From: JAVBOW01 sp031550125
GTDB taxonomy: Bacteria; Bacteroidota; Bacteroidia; Bacteroidales; Rikenellaceae
DNA: 64,000 nt
Assembly (NCBI GenBank): GCA_031550125.1
Contig: JAVBOW010000002.1
Coordinates: forward strand, 163,354-227,353
Direction: 5' to 3'
The position numbers and the translations under genes were made by a program. Shown here piece by piece: positions 34,835-43,380 of the stretch (its first letter is position 1; the number at the start of each line of letters is the position of its first letter). The notes beneath the pieces were generated by a model. That model had not been told where the DNA came from. It saw only the letters and a program-made list of their open reading frames with translations, and made no database searches.

Positions 34835-35689
34835 CTACAAAACAGTTTTGAGGCTCATGTCGAGGCTGCGTATCTGATGCGTAAGCGCCCCTACCGATAT
34901 GTAGTCCACGCCGCATTCGGCATATTGGCGCAGGGAGTCGAGCGTTATGCCGCCCGAAGACTCTATCTCGGCACGACCGGCTATCTTTTCCACCGCCAGG
35001 CGCGTGAGGTCCACGCCGAAGTTGTCGAGCATTATGCGATCGGCCCCGCCGGCGCGGAAAACCTCGTCTATGTCATCCATCGTACGCACCTCCACCTCTA
35101 TCGCCAGGTTGCGGCCCGTGGCGGCGAGATAGTCGCGGCATTTGGTTATTGCGGCGTAGACCCCGCCGGCAAAATCCTCGTGGTTGTCCTTTATCAGTAT
35201 CATGTCGAAAAGCCCAATGCGGTGGTTGCCTCCGCCGCCCAGGGCCACGGCCATTTTGTCCAGCACGCGCATGCCCGGAGTAGTCTTACGTGTATCTATT
35301 ACCTTGCATTTCAGTCCGTCGAGTTTGTCAACATATAAGGCGGTCTGGGTAGCCACGCCGCTCATGCGCTGCATTATGTTAAGCAGGATGCGCTCGCCCT
35401 GGAGCAGAGAACGCACGTGTCCCTCGATGAAAAACGCCTCGTCGCCGGGTTTCACCCTTTCCCCGTCCATTATGCGCTGGTCGAAAACCACTGCCGGATC
35501 GAGCTTCCGGAGTACCATCCGGGCCACTTCGATCCCCGCTATTATGCCCTCCTGTTTGACGAGCAGCTTCATGCGTCCGCGTACGCCGGCCGGTACGGTG
35601 GCCAGCGAAGTGTGGTCGCCGTCGCCTATATCTTCGGCTATGCAGAGGTCTATTAGTTTTTCGACGAAAGGAATATACTCGGCTTTCAT
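34835..35689 (-). CDS. nadC: Nicotinate-nucleotide pyrophosphorylase (carboxylating)
   Basis: 284 residues. It makes nicotinate mononucleotide from quinolinate and PRPP in de novo NAD synthesis. Visible family segments: EDIGDGDHTS, RKTTPGMRVLDK (PRPP-site Arg/Lys), GGGGNHRIGLFDMILIKDNH, EVEV, MLDNF and ESSGGI. nadA and nadB are not in the window. It is divergent from ilvD. Confidence 0.96.
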   Translation of the reverse strand: MKAEYIPFVEKLIDLCIAEDIGDGDHTSLATVPAGVRGRMKLLVKQEGIIAGIEVARMVLRKLDPAVVFDQRIMDGERVKPGDEAFFIEGHVRSLLQGERILLNIMQRMSGVATQTALYVDKLDGLKCKVIDTRKTTPGMRVLDKMAVALGGGGNHRIGLFDMILIKDNHEDFAGGVYAAITKCRDYLAATGRNLAIEVEVRTMDDIDEVFRAGGADRIMLDNFGVDLTRLAVEKIAGRAEIESSGGITLDSLRQYAECGVDYISVGALTHQIRSLDMSLKTVL

Positions 35690-35721
35690 TATTAAAAGTT
35701 TTTATTTTTTGTGGAATTTTT

Positions 35722-35729
35722 TACCTTTG
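35722..35729 (+). promoter_or_regulatory. -7 box for ilvD
   Basis: TACCTTTG, 52 bases before the ilvD ATG. Confidence 0.55.
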
Positions 35730-35765
35730 CAATGTAAAATTAACATCGCAGGCCATAAACCGCAA

Positions 35766-35773
35766 CAAAGATA
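35766..35773 (-). promoter_or_regulatory. -7 box for nadC
   Basis: Minus-strand TATCTTTG next to the ilvD start codon, giving nadC a leader of about 70 bases; the two divergent promoters face across each other's leaders. Confidence 0.5.
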
Positions 35774-35780
35774 GCAAAAA

Positions 35781-37601
35781 ATGAAACCATTAAGGAGCGC
35801 AACCACCACCCAAGGCAGGAAAATGGCGGGAGCCCGCAGCCTCTGGCGCGCCAACGGAATGAAAGACGAACAATTCGGGCGTCCGGTGATAGCCGTGGTC
35901 AACTCCTTCACGCAGTTCGTCCCCGGACACGTCCATCTGCACGGCATAGGCCAGAGGGTCAAGGCGTTGATAGAGGAACAGGGATGTTTCGCCGCCGAGT
36001 TCGACACCATAGCCATAGACGACGGCATAGCCATGGGCCACGACGGGATGCTCTATTCGCTCCCCTCGCGCGAGGTGATAGCCGACAGCGTCGAATATAT
36101 GGTAGAGGCTCACCGCCCCGACGCGATGGTGTGCATATCCAATTGCGACAAGGTTACGCCAGGCATGCTCATGGCCGCCATGAGGTTGAATATTCCGGCC
36201 GTATTCGTCTCCGGAGGCCCCATGGAGGCCGGCGTGATAGACGGCAAGGCCTACGACCTGATAGACGTGATGGTGAAAGGCGCAGACGGGTCGGTTACCG
36301 ACGAGCAGGTGGAGAAGATCTCGCAGGGGGCCTGTCCCACATGCGGGTCGTGTTCGGGCATGTTCACAGCCAACTCCATGAACTGCCTGGCCGAAGCGTT
36401 GGGCCTGGCCCTGCCAGGCAACGGCACCGTACTGGCCACGCACACCCTGCGCAACGGCCTGTTCGAGGACGCCGCACGCCTGATAGTACGCCTGGCCGAG
36501 GAGTATTATTTCAACGGCAACGACGCCGTGTTGCCCCGGTCCATAGCCACGCGTCAGGCTTTCCTGAACGCCATGTCGCTCGATATAGCCATGGGCGGCT
36601 CGTCCAACACCGTGCTGCACCTGCTGGCCATAGCGCGCGAGGCCCAGGCCGATTTCTCGATGGAGGATATAGACATGCTCTCGCGCCGGGTCCCCGTGCT
36701 GTGCAAAGTGGCTCCCAACCACTCTAAATACCACATGGAGGACGTGGCGCGCGCGGGCGGCATACTCTCCATTATGGGCGAGCTGGAGCGCGCGGGACTT
36801 ATAGATGCGTCTGCCGGACGCGTGGACTACCCCTCGCTGGGCGAAGCCATAAAGGAAAACGACATTATGAGTCCCTCCGCCACCGATAAGGCGCGACAAA
36901 GGGCGCTGGCCGCGCCGGGGCGCAAATACAACATCTCCCTGGGATCGCAGTCGGCCGTTTTCGACAGCGCCGACGCCGACCGCCGCGAAGGATGTATCCG
37001 CGACGCCGCCAACGCCTACTCGCGCGACGGTGGGCTGGCCGTCCTTTTCGGGAATATAGCCCGCAGGGGCTGCATAGTGAAGACCGCGGGAGTGGACGAA
37101 TCTATCCTTTGCTTCGAAGGCCCGGCGCGCGTATTCGAATCGCAGGAGCAGGCCGTGGCAGGCATACTGGGAGGAGCGGTGCAGGCCGGAGACGTGGTGG
37201 TAATACGCTACGAAGGCCCAAAAGGAGGCCCGGGCATGCAGGAGATGCTCTACCCGACATCCTACCTGAAGAGCGTCAAATTAGACAAGTCATGCGCCCT
37301 GCTGACCGACGGGCGCTTCTCGGGAGGCACCTCGGGACTCTCCATAGGCCACTGCTCGCCCGAAGCGGCGGCGGGAGGCGAGATAGCCCTGCTGAGGGAC
37401 GGCGACCGCATAGCGATAGACATCCCGGCAAGGACGATAAACGTACTGCTGGACGAAAGCGAGCTGCAAAACCGCCGCCAATGCATGGACGGCCGCTATA
37501 ACCCGTCGGGACGCAACCGCACGGTAAGCCGCGCGCTCAAAGCCTACGCCTCCATGGTATCGTCGGCCGACCAGGGGGCGGTAAGGATCGTCGGCGAATA
37601 A
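35781..37601 (+). CDS. ilvD: Dihydroxy-acid dehydratase
   Basis: 606 residues. Third step of valine and isoleucine synthesis, iron-sulfur dependent. C122 in [10 protein letters not shown] and the CPTCGSC cluster beginning at C185 supply cluster ligands. [20 protein letters not shown] near residue 515 is the C-terminal family signature. ilvBNC follows after a 165-base gap with its own promoter. Confidence 0.97.
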   Translation: MKPLRSATTTQGRKMAGARSLWRANGMKDEQFGRPVIAVVNSFTQFVPGHVHLHGIGQRVKALIEEQGCFAAEFDTIAIDDGIAMGHDGMLYSLPSREVIADSVEYMVEAHRPDAMVCISNCDKVTPGMLMAAMRLNIPAVFVSGGPMEAGVIDGKAYDLIDVMVKGADGSVTDEQVEKISQGACPTCGSCSGMFTANSMNCLAEALGLALPGNGTVLATHTLRNGLFEDAARLIVRLAEEYYFNGNDAVLPRSIATRQAFLNAMSLDIAMGGSSNTVLHLLAIAREAQADFSMEDIDMLSRRVPVLCKVAPNHSKYHMEDVARAGGILSIMGELERAGLIDASAGRVDYPSLGEAIKENDIMSPSATDKARQRALAAPGRKYNISLGSQSAVFDSADADRREGCIRDAANAYSRDGGLAVLFGNIARRGCIVKTAGVDESILCFEGPARVFESQEQAVAGILGGAVQAGDVVVIRYEGPKGGPGMQEMLYPTSYLKSVKLDKSCALLTDGRFSGGTSGLSIGHCSPEAAAGGEIALLRDGDRIAIDIPARTINVLLDESELQNRRQCMDGRYNPSGRNRTVSRALKAYASMVSSADQGAVRIVGE

Positions 37602-37619
37602 GACGCCGCTTTTGAAATA

Positions 37620-37699
37620 CGTATAAAAACAGCCGGCAAAACAGGTTGAATTAATATAAAAACTCACATCGATGAATTTGGGCGTCGTATAAAAACAGC
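37620..37699 (+). repeat. Two copies of a 14-base direct repeat upstream of ilvB
   Basis: CGTATAAAAACAGC occurs at 37620-37633 and 37686-37699 in the ilvD-ilvB gap, and exactly once more at 41263-41276 after the ilvC-tyrA terminator. Function unknown. Confidence 0.6.
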
Positions 37700-37729
37700 T
37701 GTATCCAGGGTTGCATAACGCCGCTTTAT

Positions 37730-37737
37730 TATCTTTG
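37730..37737 (+). promoter_or_regulatory. -7 box for ilvBNC
   Basis: TATCTTTG, 29 bases before the ilvB ATG at 37767. Confidence 0.6.
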
Positions 37738-37766
37738 TGGTTTCAAAATTTAATCGGATTCTTAAA

Positions 37767-39473
37767 ATGGCCAACAAAAGACGCGTAACGGGTTCCGAGG
37801 CGCTCCTGCTTTCACTCATGGAAGAGGGGACGGACACCATATTCGGCTATCCGGGAGGAGCGGTGATACCCATTTACGACACCATATACGACTACAGCGA
37901 CAAGATACGCCACATACTCACCCGCCACGAACAGGGCGCCGTACACGCCGCCCAGGGATATGCGAGGGCCACAGGGCGGGTGGGCGTATGTCTGGCCACA
38001 TCCGGCCCCGGGGCCACCAACCTCGTTACGGGCATAGCCGACGCGATGATCGACTCCACGCCGCTGGTATGCATCACCGGCCAGGTAGCCTCGTCGCTGC
38101 TCGGCACGGACGCCTTTCAGGAGGCCGACATGATAAGCATAACCATGCCTATCACAAAATGGAACTACCAGGTGACGGCCGCCTCGGAGATACCTTACGC
38201 CATAGCGCGCGCATTCTACATAGCCCGCTCGGGACGGCCCGGCCCCGTAGTGATAGACATAACCAAGAACGCCCAGACCGAGGCGTTCGATTTCGCATAC
38301 AAGCCGTGCGCCTCGCTTCGCAGCTATAACCCTCATCCGGCTGTGGACATGGAAGCCGTGGAGAAGGCCGTGGAGATGGTCAACGCCTCGGAGCGTCCGC
38401 TGATACTCGTCGGGCAGGGTGTCAAGCTGGCCGGCGCCGAGGCGGCCGCCATATCGCTGGCCGAAACGGGCAACATACCCATGGCGACAACCCTGATGGG
38501 CATTTCGGCCATCCCCAGCGGCCACCCGCTATTCGTGGGTAACCTGGGCATGCACGGCAACCTGGCCGCCAACGCCATGACGCAGCAGAGCGACCTGATC
38601 ATAGCCCTGGGCATGCGCTTCTCCGACCGCGTAACGGGCGACGTGAAGCAATACGCCCCCGGCGCAAAAATAATACACGTGGACATCGACCCCGCCGAAC
38701 CGGGCAAAAACCTGAGGGTGGACCTTCCGATAGTGGCCGACGCCCTGGACGCCGTGGAAGGTATGATGTCGGGCCTGCGCCACAAAGAACGCGGCGCATG
38801 GCTGGCCCTGGCGAAAGAGAAGGCGGCCGAAGAGCAGGAAAAGGTGATATCGAAAAGCGTCGCCCCCGCGGGCGAATACATAACCATGGCCGCGGCCGTA
38901 CAAACCCTGGCAGAAGTCGAGCAGGGAGAGGCGGTGATAGTTACCGACGTAGGCCAGAACCAGATGTTCGCGGCGCGATACTCGCGTTTCGGACGCTCTC
39001 GCAGTTTTATCACCTCGGGAGGCCTGGGTACGATGGGTTTCGGACTTCCGGCGGCCGTAGGCGCAAAGTTGGGCGTACCCGAAAGGGAGGTGGTGGCGGT
39101 GCTGGGCGACGGAGGATTGCAGATGACGATACAGGAACTCGGCACGGTAAGGCAAAATAACGTAGGTCTGAAAGTATTGGTACTCAACAACTCCTACCTG
39201 GGCATGGTACGCCAGTGGCAGCAACTGTTCTACGACAGGCGCTACTCTTTCACTCGTCTTGAAAACCCCGATTTCGCGCTCGTGGCCAAAGCTTACGGCA
39301 TACCGTCGGCAAAGGTGGAGGACGCTGCGGAATTGCGCGACGCCATCCAGGCTATGGCCGACGCCGAGGGACCATACCTGCTCGAAGTGGCCGTGAGGGA
39401 CGAGGACAATGTCTTTCCGATGGTGCCTGCAGGAGCATCGTTGTCTAACCAGATATACAGCGACAATGAATAA
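37767..39473 (+). CDS. ilvB: Acetolactate synthase, large (catalytic) subunit
   Basis: 568 residues, thiamine-diphosphate enzyme making acetolactate or acetohydroxybutyrate. The catalytic Glu lies in TRHEQGAVHAAQGYARATG; the C-terminal ThDP motif starts GDGGLQMTIQEL and continues to NNSYLGMVRQWQ. ATG 37767 was chosen, since the GTG at 37737 lies inside the -7 box. It overlaps ilvN by 8 bases. Confidence 0.97.
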   Translation: MANKRRVTGSEALLLSLMEEGTDTIFGYPGGAVIPIYDTIYDYSDKIRHILTRHEQGAVHAAQGYARATGRVGVCLATSGPGATNLVTGIADAMIDSTPLVCITGQVASSLLGTDAFQEADMISITMPITKWNYQVTAASEIPYAIARAFYIARSGRPGPVVIDITKNAQTEAFDFAYKPCASLRSYNPHPAVDMEAVEKAVEMVNASERPLILVGQGVKLAGAEAAAISLAETGNIPMATTLMGISAIPSGHPLFVGNLGMHGNLAANAMTQQSDLIIALGMRFSDRVTGDVKQYAPGAKIIHVDIDPAEPGKNLRVDLPIVADALDAVEGMMSGLRHKERGAWLALAKEKAAEEQEKVISKSVAPAGEYITMAAAVQTLAEVEQGEAVIVTDVGQNQMFAARYSRFGRSRSFITSGGLGTMGFGLPAAVGAKLGVPEREVVAVLGDGGLQMTIQELGTVRQNNVGLKVLVLNNSYLGMVRQWQQLFYDRRYSFTRLENPDFALVAKAYGIPSAKVEDAAELRDAIQAMADAEGPYLLEVAVRDEDNVFPMVPAGASLSNQIYSDNE

Positions 39474-39966
39474 GGAATATATAGTAATAGCCTTCACCGA
39501 GAACCAGATAGGCGTACTGAACCGCATAACGGCGTGCTACCTGAGGCGCAAGATCAACATCGAGAGCCTCAAGGTGAGCGAATCGGCCATTCCGGGTATA
39601 AGCATGTTCGTCATATCGGCGTTCGCCACCCCGGAGCTGATAGACAAGACGGTGAAGCAAATACGGAACATAGTGGACGTGATAGAGGTGTCGTTCCACG
39701 AAGCAGGCGAATTGATAACCCAGGAGATAGGACTATACAAGGTGAAGATGTCGGACGGCGGACGCGTGGACAGCTTCGCCCGCCAATGGGACACGCGCAT
39801 AATAGAGGTAAACCCGAAATACGTGGTGCTGGAGAAGACTGGACTGAGGGAGGATCTCGACGCCCTGCGCGACGAACTGGAGCAGTCGGGCCGCCTGGAA
39901 AGCTACTCGCGCTCGGGGAGCGTGGTGCTGCTGCGCGATATGCCAGAGGCGCTCAACGGGATGTAG
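39466..39966 (+). CDS. ilvN: Acetolactate synthase, small (regulatory) subunit
   Basis: 166 residues. An N-terminal ACT domain (EYIVIAFTENQIGVLNRITACYLRRKINIESL) senses valine; a C-terminal AHAS small-subunit domain follows. The ATG at 39466 overlaps the ilvB stop (ATGAATAA), which couples the two subunits. Confidence 0.95.
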   Translation: MNKEYIVIAFTENQIGVLNRITACYLRRKINIESLKVSESAIPGISMFVISAFATPELIDKTVKQIRNIVDVIEVSFHEAGELITQEIGLYKVKMSDGGRVDSFARQWDTRIIEVNPKYVVLEKTGLREDLDALRDELEQSGRLESYSRSGSVVLLRDMPEALNGM

Positions 39967-40006
39967 TCCAAGTAAATGAGAAAACATAAATAACACAATG
40001 AATATT

Positions 40007-41059
40007 ATGGCAAAAATGAATTTCGGGGGAACTATGGAGAACGTCGTCACGCGCGAGGAATTCCCCCTTGCAAAAGCACTCGAAACCCTCAAAGGCGAAA
40101 CGATAGCCGTGATAGGCTACGGCGTACAGGGTCCGGGACAGTCGCTCAACCTGCGCGACAACGGTTTCAACGTTATCGTGGGCCAGCGCAAGGATTCCAA
40201 AACATGGGACAAGGCCGTAGCCGACGGATGGGTTCCCGGAGAGACCCTGTTCGAAATAGAAGAGGCATGCCGCCGCGCCACTATCATACAATACCTGCTT
40301 TCCGACGCAGCCCAGATAGCCGTGTGGCCCACCGTCAAAGCCAGTCTCACGGCAGGCAAGGCGCTCTATTTCTCGCACGGTTTCGCCGTTACGTACAAAG
40401 AACGCACGGGTATAGTGCCGCCGGCCGACGTGGACGTCATCCTCGTGGCCCCGAAAGGATCCGGCACCTCGCTGCGCCGCCTGTTCCTCGAAGGACGCGG
40501 GCTTAATTCGAGCTACGCCATATTTCAGGACGCCACCGGACGCGCCTGGGAGAGGGCGGTCGCCCTCGGTATAGGGGTGGGATCGGGATATCTGTTCGAG
40601 ACCGACTTCAAGAAGGAGGTTTACTCCGACCTCACCGGCGAGCGCGGCACGCTTATGGGAGCCATACAGGGCATCTTCGCCGCCCAGTACGAAGTGTTGC
40701 GCAAAAACGGACACAGCCCCTCGGAGGCGTTCAACGAAACGGTGGAGGAGCTGACGCAAAGCCTCATGCCCCTCGTCGCCGAAAATGGCATGGACTGGAT
40801 GTACGGCAACTGCTCAACCACGGCGCAGCGCGGAGCGCTCGACTGGTGGAGACCCTTCCGCGACGCGACGCTGCCTGTGTTCGAAAAGCTCTACGCCGAG
40901 GTAGCATCGGGCAACGAAGCCCAGCGCTCCATCGACACCAACAGCAAACCCGACTACCGCGAAAAATTAGACGCCGAATTGCGCGACCTGCGCGAAAGCG
41001 AAATGTGGCAGGCCGGCGCGGCCGTCCGCGCACTCCGCCCCGAGCGCAATAAAAAATAG
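40007..41059 (+). CDS. ilvC: Ketol-acid reductoisomerase
   Basis: 350 residues. Second step of branched-chain amino acid synthesis. The Rossmann motif AVIGYGVQGPGQ, a GQRKDSKTWD cofactor loop, HGF, and LFLEGRGLNSSYAIFQDATG with later ETDFKKEVYSDLTGERG metal ligands are visible. ATG 40007 (MAKMNFGG) matches related proteins; an ATG three codons earlier is also possible. It is 40 bases after ilvN, in the same unit. Confidence 0.96.
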   Translation: MAKMNFGGTMENVVTREEFPLAKALETLKGETIAVIGYGVQGPGQSLNLRDNGFNVIVGQRKDSKTWDKAVADGWVPGETLFEIEEACRRATIIQYLLSDAAQIAVWPTVKASLTAGKALYFSHGFAVTYKERTGIVPPADVDVILVAPKGSGTSLRRLFLEGRGLNSSYAIFQDATGRAWERAVALGIGVGSGYLFETDFKKEVYSDLTGERGTLMGAIQGIFAAQYEVLRKNGHSPSEAFNETVEELTQSLMPLVAENGMDWMYGNCSTTAQRGALDWWRPFRDATLPVFEKLYAEVASGNEAQRSIDTNSKPDYREKLDAELRDLRESEMWQAGAAVRALRPERNKK

Positions 41060-41089
41060 GCCGCAGCGGCTATTATCGTCGATTATTTG

Positions 41090-41097
41090 TATATTTG
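41090..41097 (+). promoter_or_regulatory. -7 box for the tyrA leader transcript
   Basis: TATATTTG, 31 bases after the ilvC stop and 19 bases before the leader-peptide ATG, predicting a transcript start near 41104. Confidence 0.55.
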
Positions 41098-41116
41098 CAG
41101 TCGAAGGATACGCACG

Positions 41117-41197
41117 ATGACAACTAATTTTTCAGGTTCCCGCTTTTATTACGGTTTTTACCTTGCCGGTAATTGCCGGGGCGCTTGTTTGCAATAG
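41117..41197 (+). CDS. Leader peptide with Phe/Tyr codon run (attenuator)
   Basis: 26 codons: it starts MTTNFSGSRFYYGFYLAG and ends in TAG at 41195. Six of the first 15 residues are Phe or Tyr (F5, F10, Y11, Y12, F14, Y15). A purine-rich GAAGGA lies about 10 bases before the ATG. It sits between a -7 box and a terminator, upstream of the Phe/Tyr-pathway genes tyrA and the DAHP synthase-chorismate mutase fusion. Ribosome stalling at the Phe/Tyr codons would be expected to change terminator folding. The inference rests on arrangement; no homolog was checked. Confidence 0.7.
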   Translation: MTTNFSGSRFYYGFYLAGNCRGACLQ

Positions 41198-41220
41198 GCC
41201 ATGTGCCGATTGAAAATAAA

Positions 41221-41257
41221 ATCCCGGCGGACACCTATCTCCGCCGGGATTTTTTTA
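41221..41257 (+). terminator. Attenuator terminator ahead of tyrA
   Basis: ATCCCGGCGGA / TCCGCCGGGAT, 11-bp stem with an 8-base loop, followed by seven T. GCCGGG at 41175-41180, inside the leader ORF, can pair with CCCGGC at 41223-41228 of the stem's left arm and so could act as antiterminator. It could also simply be the ilvC terminator. Confidence 0.85.
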
Positions 41258-41287
41258 GAATCCGTATAAAAACAGCGGCGCGACAAC

Positions 41288-41395
41288 TGCGCCGCGCATA
41301 GTGTGCGTCAGATTTAGATCATCGTTCAAGATCCAAACCGCAACGGACTAAAGTCCGTGAGGATTTGGGACGAGAAGGATAAGTGAAATATGACG
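41288..41395 (-). repeat. 110-bp dispersed repeat, copy B
   Basis: Reverse complement of the segment inside the long MITE-like copy at 24885-24995, similar along its whole length. It lies between the attenuator terminator and the tyrA start, so it is part of the tyrA leader RNA. It is adjoined by a GCGGCGC / GCGCCGC hairpin at 41274-41296. Confidence 0.65.
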
Positions 41396-41424
41396 TACGA
41401 CATACACGGCAAAAACATAATCCA

Positions 41425-42264
41425 ATGAAAGTTGCGATAATAGGCACCGGCCTTATAGGCGGTTCGCTGGCCCTCAGCCTGCGCCGTCTGGGCGTAGCCG
41501 ACGAGATATGGGGCGTGGACGCATCGACGGACAACATATCCGAGGCGCTCGCACGGGGCATCATCGACCGCGGGGCAGACCTTGGCGACGCCATAGTCGC
41601 CTGCTCGCTTATAATCGTCGCCACCCCCGTAGACACCATCCCCATGCTGGCCATAAAGATACTCAACGCCGTCGAAGGACAGGTAGTCATGGATATGGGT
41701 TCGACCAAGGGCGAGTTGTGCGAGGTGGCGGCGCAGCATCCCCGCCGCGGACGTCTGGTGGCCACACACCCCATGTGGGGTACGGAAAACAGCGGTCCCG
41801 GAGCCGCCGTCGGAAACGGTTTCGCGGGACGCACGGCGGTGATATGCGAAAAAGAACGCTCCGATCCCGACGCCCTGGCCATGGCCGAAGACATATATGC
41901 GCGGCTGGGAATGAGGGTCAAATATATGGACGCCGACGAGCATGACATGCATGTGGCCTATGTATCGCACGTGTCGCATATAACCTCTTTCGCCCTGGCG
42001 CTTACCGTGCTGGAGAAGGAACGCGAGGAGTCCGCGATATTCGACCTTGCCTCATCGGGTTTCGAAAGCACGGCCCGGCTGGCGAAAAGTTCGCCGCGCA
42101 TGTGGCTGCCGATTTTCATGCAGAACAAATACAACCTGTTAGACGTACTGCGCGAGCATATCCACCAGCTCAAAATACTGCAGCGCATGATAGAACGCGA
42201 CGACCAGGAGGGCCTGCGCGCGGCCATGGAGAAGGCCAATACGATAAAACGCATACTCAAATGA
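41425..42264 (+). CDS. tyrA: Prephenate dehydrogenase
   Basis: 279 residues. Oxidatively decarboxylates prephenate to 4-hydroxyphenylpyruvate for tyrosine. The NAD-binding loop GTGLIGGSLALSL is at the N-terminus, with VATPVDTIP, DMGSTKGEL, THPMWGTENSGP and the catalytic-region SHVSHITSFAL further on. There is no ACT domain, so direct feedback control is unlikely, in keeping with control through the leader. ATG 41425 was chosen; an in-frame start at 41383 lies within the repeat. It overlaps the next gene by 4 bases. Confidence 0.93.
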   Translation: MKVAIIGTGLIGGSLALSLRRLGVADEIWGVDASTDNISEALARGIIDRGADLGDAIVACSLIIVATPVDTIPMLAIKILNAVEGQVVMDMGSTKGELCEVAAQHPRRGRLVATHPMWGTENSGPGAAVGNGFAGRTAVICEKERSDPDALAMAEDIYARLGMRVKYMDADEHDMHVAYVSHVSHITSFALALTVLEKEREESAIFDLASSGFESTARLAKSSPRMWLPIFMQNKYNLLDVLREHIHQLKILQRMIERDDQEGLRAAMEKANTIKRILK

Positions 42265-43322
42265 TATCCCTGAAGAGAGACAAGCCGCTCATCATAGCAG
42301 GCCCCTGCAGCGCCGAGACGCAGGAGCAGACACTCGAGACCTGCGCCGCCCTGGCCGCCACCGGCATGGTGGACGTGCTGAGGGCCGGAGTATGGAAACC
42401 GCGCACCAAACCCGGTCAGTTCGAAGGCACTGGTCTGCACGGCCTGGCCTGGATGGCCCGCGCCCGCGAAGCCACGGGACTCCCGGTGGCCGTAGAGGTA
42501 GCCACGGCCAAGCATGCCGAGAGTGCGTTGGAATTCGGCGTCGACATGCTATGGATAGGGGCGCGTACCACGGGCAACCCGTTCAGCGTGCAGGAGGTGG
42601 CCGACGCACTGAGGGGCGTCAATATCCCCGTACTGGTGAAGAATCCCATGAATCCCGACATAGAGCTGTGGGCGGGAGCTGTAGCCCGCCTCAACAACGC
42701 TGGTATTCCCATGGGAAATATAGGGCTTATACACAGGGGATTTTCATACTACGGCTGCGGCCGTTACCGCAACGCCCCAATGTGGCACCTGGCCCTCGAG
42801 ATGCGTTCGCGCTTCCCAGAAACGGCCATGATATGCGACCCGTCGCACATATGCGGCAACAGGGAACTGCTCCGCGAGATATCGCAAAAAGCAGCCGACA
42901 TGCGTTTCGACGGCCTGATAGTGGAAAGCCATATCGATCCCGACAAAGCCCTGAGCGACGCATCGCAGCAACTCACCCCCGACGCCTTCGCCGAAATGAT
43001 GGCGTCCATAAGGTGGAGGGCGGCAGGCGCGTCCAACGCCGAATACGTGGAAGCGCTCGACAAACTGCGCGGGCAGATAGACCAGTTGGACGACGAGATA
43101 TTCGCACTACTGTCGCAGCGGATGGGCCTGGCCGAAAATATCGGGCAGATCAAAAAGCGGAACGACGTGGCCATCCTCCAGGGCGAGCGATGGAGCAACA
43201 TCGTGGAGAAGGTAACCGCCAGGGCCCCGGGCCTCGGACTGAGCGAAGAGTTCCTCAAGACAGTCCTCGAAGCCATACACATAGAAAGCATCAACCGCCA
43301 GAACGAGGTGATGAATAAATAG
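42261..43322 (+). CDS. Bifunctional DAHP synthase / chorismate mutase
   Basis: 353 residues. The N-terminal DAHP synthase (type I beta class; IAGPCSAE, WKPRTKPGQFEG, IGARTTGNPF, NPDIELW, CDPSHICG) starts the shikimate pathway. The C-terminal AroQ-type chorismate mutase helices (about 260-350: LDKLRGQIDQLDDEIFALLSQRM) make prephenate. The fusion therefore covers the first committed step and the Phe/Tyr branch point. The start is overlapped with tyrA (ATGA), so translation is coupled. A separate prephenate dehydratase is not in the window. Confidence 0.95.
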   Translation: MISLKRDKPLIIAGPCSAETQEQTLETCAALAATGMVDVLRAGVWKPRTKPGQFEGTGLHGLAWMARAREATGLPVAVEVATAKHAESALEFGVDMLWIGARTTGNPFSVQEVADALRGVNIPVLVKNPMNPDIELWAGAVARLNNAGIPMGNIGLIHRGFSYYGCGRYRNAPMWHLALEMRSRFPETAMICDPSHICGNRELLREISQKAADMRFDGLIVESHIDPDKALSDASQQLTPDAFAEMMASIRWRAAGASNAEYVEALDKLRGQIDQLDDEIFALLSQRMGLAENIGQIKKRNDVAILQGERWSNIVEKVTARAPGLGLSEEFLKTVLEAIHIESINRQNEVMNK

Positions 43323-43380
43323 GAACCGGGCATCCCCGGCCCAAGCAACCCGAACACGACCCGCAACATCAGAAATATTT

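Noticed and set aside
35690..37766. Possible leader-peptide attenuators for ilvD or ilvBNC
   Set aside because: The leader after the -7 box is only about 45 bases before ilvD and about 22 bases before ilvB, with no short ORF of branched-chain codons and no terminator.
37620..41276. Three copies of a 14-base repeat as a CRISPR-like array
   Set aside because: Spacing is irregular (about 50 bases, then 3.5 kb), with no spacers of constant length and no cas genes.
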